Positions 29,154 to 32,442 of a DNA stretch of 32,442 nt are shown piece after piece. The position numbers were made by a program, and so were the translations under genes. A model generated the notes under the pieces. The model made no database searches, was not told where the DNA came from, and worked only from the letters and a program-made list of their open reading frames with translations. The DNA is taken from positions 1 through 32,442 of the IMG/VR virus record IMGVR_UViG_3300023079_000008, one strand, 5' to 3'. The stretch's first letter is position 1; each line of letters opens with the position of its first letter. The DNA is from a virus.

Positions 29154-29792
29154 TTACTTCGGTTCGGGAGTCTCGGGCAGTTCTTGGTCCGGCGACCCAC
29201 CGGCACCGCCGGACGGCTTCTGCGCCCACGCCCACGCCAGCACACCGTTGACGTTGACGATCACCCATGCGCCCTCCTCGATGTTGACGCTGGTCGGCGG
29301 CGTCGGCGGCACCGCTGCGGCATAGACCTTCGGCTGCGCGCCGGGCAAGCCCTGATCGGGACGGCCCCAGCCACCCGGCAGGCTGTTGTCGATGCCGGGT
29401 TGCTCACCGGGCAAGCCCTGATCGGGACGCACCGGAGCCCAAGGCAGACCTTGGTCGGGATGACCGCCGCCCGAACCCGGCGGGCGATTGCCGGGATGAC
29501 CGTAGCCGGGCAAGCCCTGATCGGGGCGTCCGCCCCATGAGCCGGGCGGACGATTGCCGGGATACGGGCCACCGGGACGACCATAGCCCGGATCGACCGG
29601 ACCGCCGGGGAAGATCGGACCACCGCTCGGGTAATTGCCGCCGCCCCAACCGCCGCCCCAGCCGGGATCGACCGGGCCGCCACCGGGCAGCGAATTGTCG
29701 GGTCGGCCACCATAACCGGGCGGCAGACTGTTGTCGGGATAACCGCCACCGCCGTCGCCAACCGGAATGATCATCGCAAGAATCGGTCGCAT
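29154..29792 (-). CDS. Gly/Pro-rich repeat protein with (R/H)PDQGLPG and PDNSLPG repeats
   Basis: 212 residues. The N-terminal 160 residues are mostly Gly, Pro, Asp, Trp and Arg in repeats such as GYGGRPDNSLPGGG, WGGRPDQGLPGYG and VRPDQGLPGEQ. A short strand-rich domain follows (SVNIEEGAWVIVNVNGVLAW, AWAQKPSG) and then SPDQELPETPEPK. The repeats likely form an extended flexible arm. AAAGGAG precedes the ATG by seven bases. The repeat type is shared with the Ig-like protein downstream. Virion location is inferred. Confidence 0.72.
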   Translation of the reverse strand: MRPILAMIIPVGDGGGGYPDNSLPPGYGGRPDNSLPGGGPVDPGWGGGWGGGNYPSGGPIFPGGPVDPGYGRPGGPYPGNRPPGSWGGRPDQGLPGYGHPGNRPPGSGGGHPDQGLPWAPVRPDQGLPGEQPGIDNSLPGGWGRPDQGLPGAQPKVYAAAVPPTPPTSVNIEEGAWVIVNVNGVLAWAWAQKPSGGAGGSPDQELPETPEPK

Positions 29793-29841
29793 GAGAATCT
29801 CCTTTTTGAGTGAAGTGTACTTTTCTTGCCGCGTCGGAATG

Positions 29842-29952
29842 TCAGGACGTCAGCGCGCGGAAGCCGCAGGCCATGAACAGCGCGAACGCCAGCGCGTAGG
29901 AGTGATCGACCAGCGCGGCCATCGACAGAAAGAACAGCAGCGGCGCGCTCAT
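29842..29952 (-). CDS. 36-residue membrane protein
   Basis: MSAPLLFFLSMAALVDHSYA followed by LAFALFMACGFRALTS: two short hydrophobic segments or one long helix. Its ATG overlaps the upstream stop (ATGA). Followed by a 49-base gap that holds only the ribosome binding site of the next gene. Confidence 0.55.
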   Translation of the reverse strand: MSAPLLFFLSMAALVDHSYALAFALFMACGFRALTS

Positions 29953-30155
29953 TGGTCGGCTTTCTTCAGCACCCCGATATCGAGGCCGCCTCCGACCACC
30001 ATGACGCTGCAGCTCTCCGGGATGTGCTGCTTGAACATGGTCTCGATGTAGGCGGTCTGCTCCTTGGACAGGATCAACTCGGTTTTGACGACGAGAATGT
30101 CGCCGGGGGCCAGCTCCAGTTTGGCGATCTCGAAACGGGTGACTTCGTCGGTCAT
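29949..30155 (-). CDS. Small soluble protein of unknown function
   Basis: 68 residues. RFEIAKLELAPGDILVVKTE then LILSKEQTAYIETMFKQHIP and SVMVVGGGLDIGVL, an alpha/beta fold. LxPGDILVVK looks conserved and, from memory, similar small proteins accompany terminase genes in alphaproteobacterial phages. It begins seven bases after the large terminase stop. Confidence 0.65.
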   Translation of the reverse strand: MTDEVTRFEIAKLELAPGDILVVKTELILSKEQTAYIETMFKQHIPESCSVMVVGGGLDIGVLKKADQ

Positions 30156-30162
30156 GTGGGCC

Positions 30163-31713
30163 TCACGCGATCAGCGTGGCGACATCGACGGGGCGCATCT
30201 GCTGCGCGACGCCGACCGCCATCGCCAGCGCAACGAGGCCGTCGATGCGGCCACTGGATTTGTTCTTCGACAGTTTGCGGTTGGCGTCGTCCTTGCCCTC
30301 GACCACGGCGCAGGCGGCGCACATGCTGAGCACCGGGTGGTTGGCGTGGCAGATCATCTTGTCGCGCAGCAGCTCTTCGAGACTGCGCAGCGCAGGGCTC
30401 ATCGATTGCGTGCCCTGCCCGAACTCGACGAAGCGATCCTCGATCATGTTGACGCTGAACCCGGCCTTCTCCAGCCACGGTTTCAGATGCGTCATATTCC
30501 AGCGGTCGAACGCCAGTTTGCGGATGTTGTAGCGGTTGAACAGATCGCGCAGTTGCTGCGCGACATATTCGTATTTGATCGAATTGCCCTCGGTGGTTTC
30601 GAGGTGGCCCTGCTGCGCCCACAGATCATACGGCACGCGGTCGCTGCGGCTCTTCTCGACGAGGCCTTCGGCTGGCAGCCAGAACGTCGGCTTGACGTGC
30701 CACTTCTTGGTGTCGGGCTGACCGATCAACACCAGCGCGGTCAAGTCAGCGACGCTGGAAAGATCGAGCCCACCGTACAGCGGCAGCGTAGAGGCGAACG
30801 GCAAAACCTGGCCCCCGCACGACTTCCACACGCTCGGTGTGACGAAAGGGTTGGAGGCCTCGACGCGTTGGTTGAGGATCAGATTTCTGAATTCGGCTTC
30901 GCGGGCAGGAAGGCGTCGGGCGTCCTCGGCCATCGCCAGCACTTCGGCAGCGTTCATGAAGATGTGCAGCGCCGGATTGGCCTTGGCTATCGTCGCCTCT
31001 TCGAACGGGTCGTCATCCATCGGCGCGGTGTCGAACCGCACCACGGTGCGCGGATCTGCGCCGGTCAGCGCGTCGTCGATCAGCATCGAGAGCAGATCGG
31101 CATCGCTCGGTGCTTGCGTCGAGATCACCACGGTGAGCGGCTCTTCCTGCGCCGCCGTCGAGGTTTCCATCGCCTCGTAGAGCGGAAAGCGCGGCCCCTT
31201 CACCTGTCCCAGCTCATCATGGATGGTCAGAACAGGCGAGAGGCCGAAGGCGGTCGAGGTCTCCGCCGACAGCGCTTTGTACATCGTGCCGACGCCGGGG
31301 CAGCGCAGCTCTTTCGCGCTCTCGCGGATCTTGACCACGCGGCGCAGCACGGGCGACAGCTTCACCATCTTGGAGGCACGGTCGAAGATGATGGCCGCCT
31401 GATCGCGGGATTGCGCGCAGCTATAGATCGAGGCGTTCGGCCGATATTCCGGGCCGCACAGATGCAGCAGCACAATGGCCGCGCACTCGACGCTCTTGGC
31501 GTTCTTGCGGCCTCTGGAGATGATGGCGCGGCGGGTGCCGTGCTCATTGCCGTAAATCGCCCGGAAGTCCTCCTGCATGAACGGAGCCATCTTCAGCGGC
31601 TCGCCGACATGCTTGCCCTCCGGCAGGAATAGATACTGCTCACACCAGTCGATGTTGCGTTGCGCGCGCTCCGCTGGCGTCAGCGGGGCGTCGAGAACGG
31701 CGGTGTCGGTCAT
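30163..31713 (-). CDS. Terminase large subunit
   Basis: 516 residues with both domains of the DNA-packaging motor (Terminase_1 type). ATPase: Walker A SRGRKNAKS at 66-74, Walker B VLTIHDELG at 161-169, and the coupling motif TVVISTQAPSDADL. Nuclease: YGGLDLSSVADLTALVLIG with Asp317, KLAFDRWNM with Asp403, and RIDGLVALAMAVG with Asp491, the acidic triad that cuts concatemeric DNA. Normal length, no damage. The ATG overlaps the upstream stop (ATGA). With the P27-like small subunit it suggests HK97-type packaging of cos or pac kind, not decidable here. Confidence 0.96.
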   Translation of the reverse strand: MTDTAVLDAPLTPAERAQRNIDWCEQYLFLPEGKHVGEPLKMAPFMQEDFRAIYGNEHGTRRAIISRGRKNAKSVECAAIVLLHLCGPEYRPNASIYSCAQSRDQAAIIFDRASKMVKLSPVLRRVVKIRESAKELRCPGVGTMYKALSAETSTAFGLSPVLTIHDELGQVKGPRFPLYEAMETSTAAQEEPLTVVISTQAPSDADLLSMLIDDALTGADPRTVVRFDTAPMDDDPFEEATIAKANPALHIFMNAAEVLAMAEDARRLPAREAEFRNLILNQRVEASNPFVTPSVWKSCGGQVLPFASTLPLYGGLDLSSVADLTALVLIGQPDTKKWHVKPTFWLPAEGLVEKSRSDRVPYDLWAQQGHLETTEGNSIKYEYVAQQLRDLFNRYNIRKLAFDRWNMTHLKPWLEKAGFSVNMIEDRFVEFGQGTQSMSPALRSLEELLRDKMICHANHPVLSMCAACAVVEGKDDANRKLSKNKSSGRIDGLVALAMAVGVAQQMRPVDVATLIA

Positions 31714-31880
31714 GCCAACAGCAGCGCCATGCCGATGATCACCAGCACGACGCCGACGATCAGGTTGACGGTGGTCCAGTCGGTGTGTCGCCGCCAGTCG
31801 CCGAAGTCATCGATCCAGTCGCGCGGTCGGCCGCGCAGCTCGTCCTGCTTCTCGGCGATCAGGCGCTCCAGATCGGTCAC
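31710..31880 (-). CDS. 56-residue membrane protein between terminase subunits
   Basis: GTG start overlapping the stop of the small terminase gene; stop overlapping the large terminase start. TDLERLIAEKQDELRGRPRD, then WIDDFGDWRRHT, then one membrane helix (VNLIVGVVLVIIGMALLLA). A soluble head on a C-terminal anchor. Its fixed, coupled place between the two terminase subunits is notable. Function unknown. Confidence 0.65.
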   Translation of the reverse strand: MTDLERLIAEKQDELRGRPRDWIDDFGDWRRHTDWTTVNLIVGVVLVIIGMALLLA

Positions 31881-32371
31881 TGCGCCCGGCCGGGCCTGTC
31901 TTCACGGTCGCGCTTCGGAGCCATCCACGGCTGCACCTCGACGTGATCGCGGTTGGCCTTCTCCCGCGTCCTGTCGGCGACGTCAGCGTCCGGGATGCGT
32001 TGCTGGCTGGTCAGGCGCAGGCGGACCATCAAGGCCGTCATCGCCCGCCCCTCGCGGTCGTGCAGCCGCTGCAGGCGCTCGACACGCTCCAAGCTGTCGT
32101 CATCGGTGACGTCGAGCAGCCCGGCGCGAACCTCCTGCAGGCATTGACCAACCCAGCGGCCTTGGCAGATATGGCGGCACAACTGGGCCAGCAGCGGCCA
32201 CGTCTCCCGTGGGAACCAATCCGGGGGCGCGACCAGCCAAAAACGCCGCCATTCCTTGGATTCCTCGGCGTTCAGCTCCTCCGGAGGGTCAGGTTGTGTC
32301 CCCGGAATCGACGGTTGCGCCGTTTCGATCTCCGGTTGTGTTTCTGTATCTTGGTTGTGCTTGAGTTCCAT
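31877..32371 (-). CDS. Terminase small subunit (P27 family)
   Basis: 164 residues. The core PPEELNAEESKEWRRFWLVA, then PPDWFPRETWPLLAQLCRHI, is typical of P27-type (Terminase_4) small subunits, which bind the packaging site and load the large subunit. The N-terminus is Gln/Glu/Pro-rich and the C-terminus is basic. The ATG at 32371 has AGGGAA before it. It is the first gene of the minus-strand packaging unit visible here; the 71 bases to the window end hold A/T-rich sequence, but I could not identify a clear promoter. Confidence 0.82.
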   Translation of the reverse strand: MELKHNQDTETQPEIETAQPSIPGTQPDPPEELNAEESKEWRRFWLVAPPDWFPRETWPLLAQLCRHICQGRWVGQCLQEVRAGLLDVTDDDSLERVERLQRLHDREGRAMTALMVRLRLTSQQRIPDADVADRTREKANRDHVEVQPWMAPKRDREDRPGRAQ

Positions 32372-32442
32372 ATCGGTTCCCTACAGTAGGTTCCTTCTAA
32401 AAATTCCCGTCGGCGTAGAAGGATTTTCTGTCACAAGGACTG

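Noticed and set aside
32372-32442. Possible promoter ahead of the small terminase gene
   Set aside because: A/T-rich with a TTGTGACA-like box on the minus strand, but no -10 box at suitable distance could be supported.

Overview
The window is a stretch of a contractile-tailed (myovirus-type) bacteriophage genome or prophage, open at both ends. High GC, very frequent GTG starts, and small proteins resembling families common in Rhizobiales (a DUF1419-like protein, Cys-rich secreted repeats, GcrA-like short HTH proteins) suggest an alphaproteobacterial host, probably near Bradyrhizobium or Rhodopseudomonas; this host assignment is inference. No integrase, tRNA, rRNA, CRISPR array, insertion sequence or replication gene is visible, so lysogeny cannot be decided from this window.

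Layout. (1) 22.7-32.4 kb, minus strand (reads right to left): small terminase, a small membrane protein, large terminase, a run of very small often membrane-spanning proteins, two proteins sharing P-(D/G)-x-(S/G)-LPG repeats, a secreted Cys-repeat protein, a beta-sandwich virion-type protein, and two large polyvalent proteins. One of these carries a HELAH zinc-protease motif plus an acetyltransferase-like region, the other a RelA/SpoT-like nucleotide-transferase domain. (2) 12.0-22.7 kb, plus strand: an accessory block of about 29 mostly small genes, driven by six promoters that each contain the same palindrome in the same register. It encodes two GIY-YIG endonucleases, a MESH1-type HD hydrolase, an LPD29 protein, four consecutive exported or membrane proteins, and HTH proteins. 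(3) 0-11.9 kb, minus strand: fused prohead protease-major capsid protein, portal, a collagen-like protein, head-tail connectors, Mu-like tail sheath and tail tube, a tail assembly chaperone with a -1 frameshift site, and the start of the tape measure protein.

How it works together. Regions 1 and 3 are one virion-assembly programme (packaging, head, connector, contractile tail) split by the oppositely oriented accessory block. The block looks like an early or host-takeover module under one regulator acting on the shared palindrome. The most notable biology is (a) this regulon and (b) an alarmone-type synthetase domain in a virion-module protein alongside a small alarmone-hydrolase-like protein in the accessory block, which together resemble the two halves of an alarmone toxin/antidote or a phage-borne way of setting host (p)ppGpp levels. 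Functions of most small genes remain unknown.
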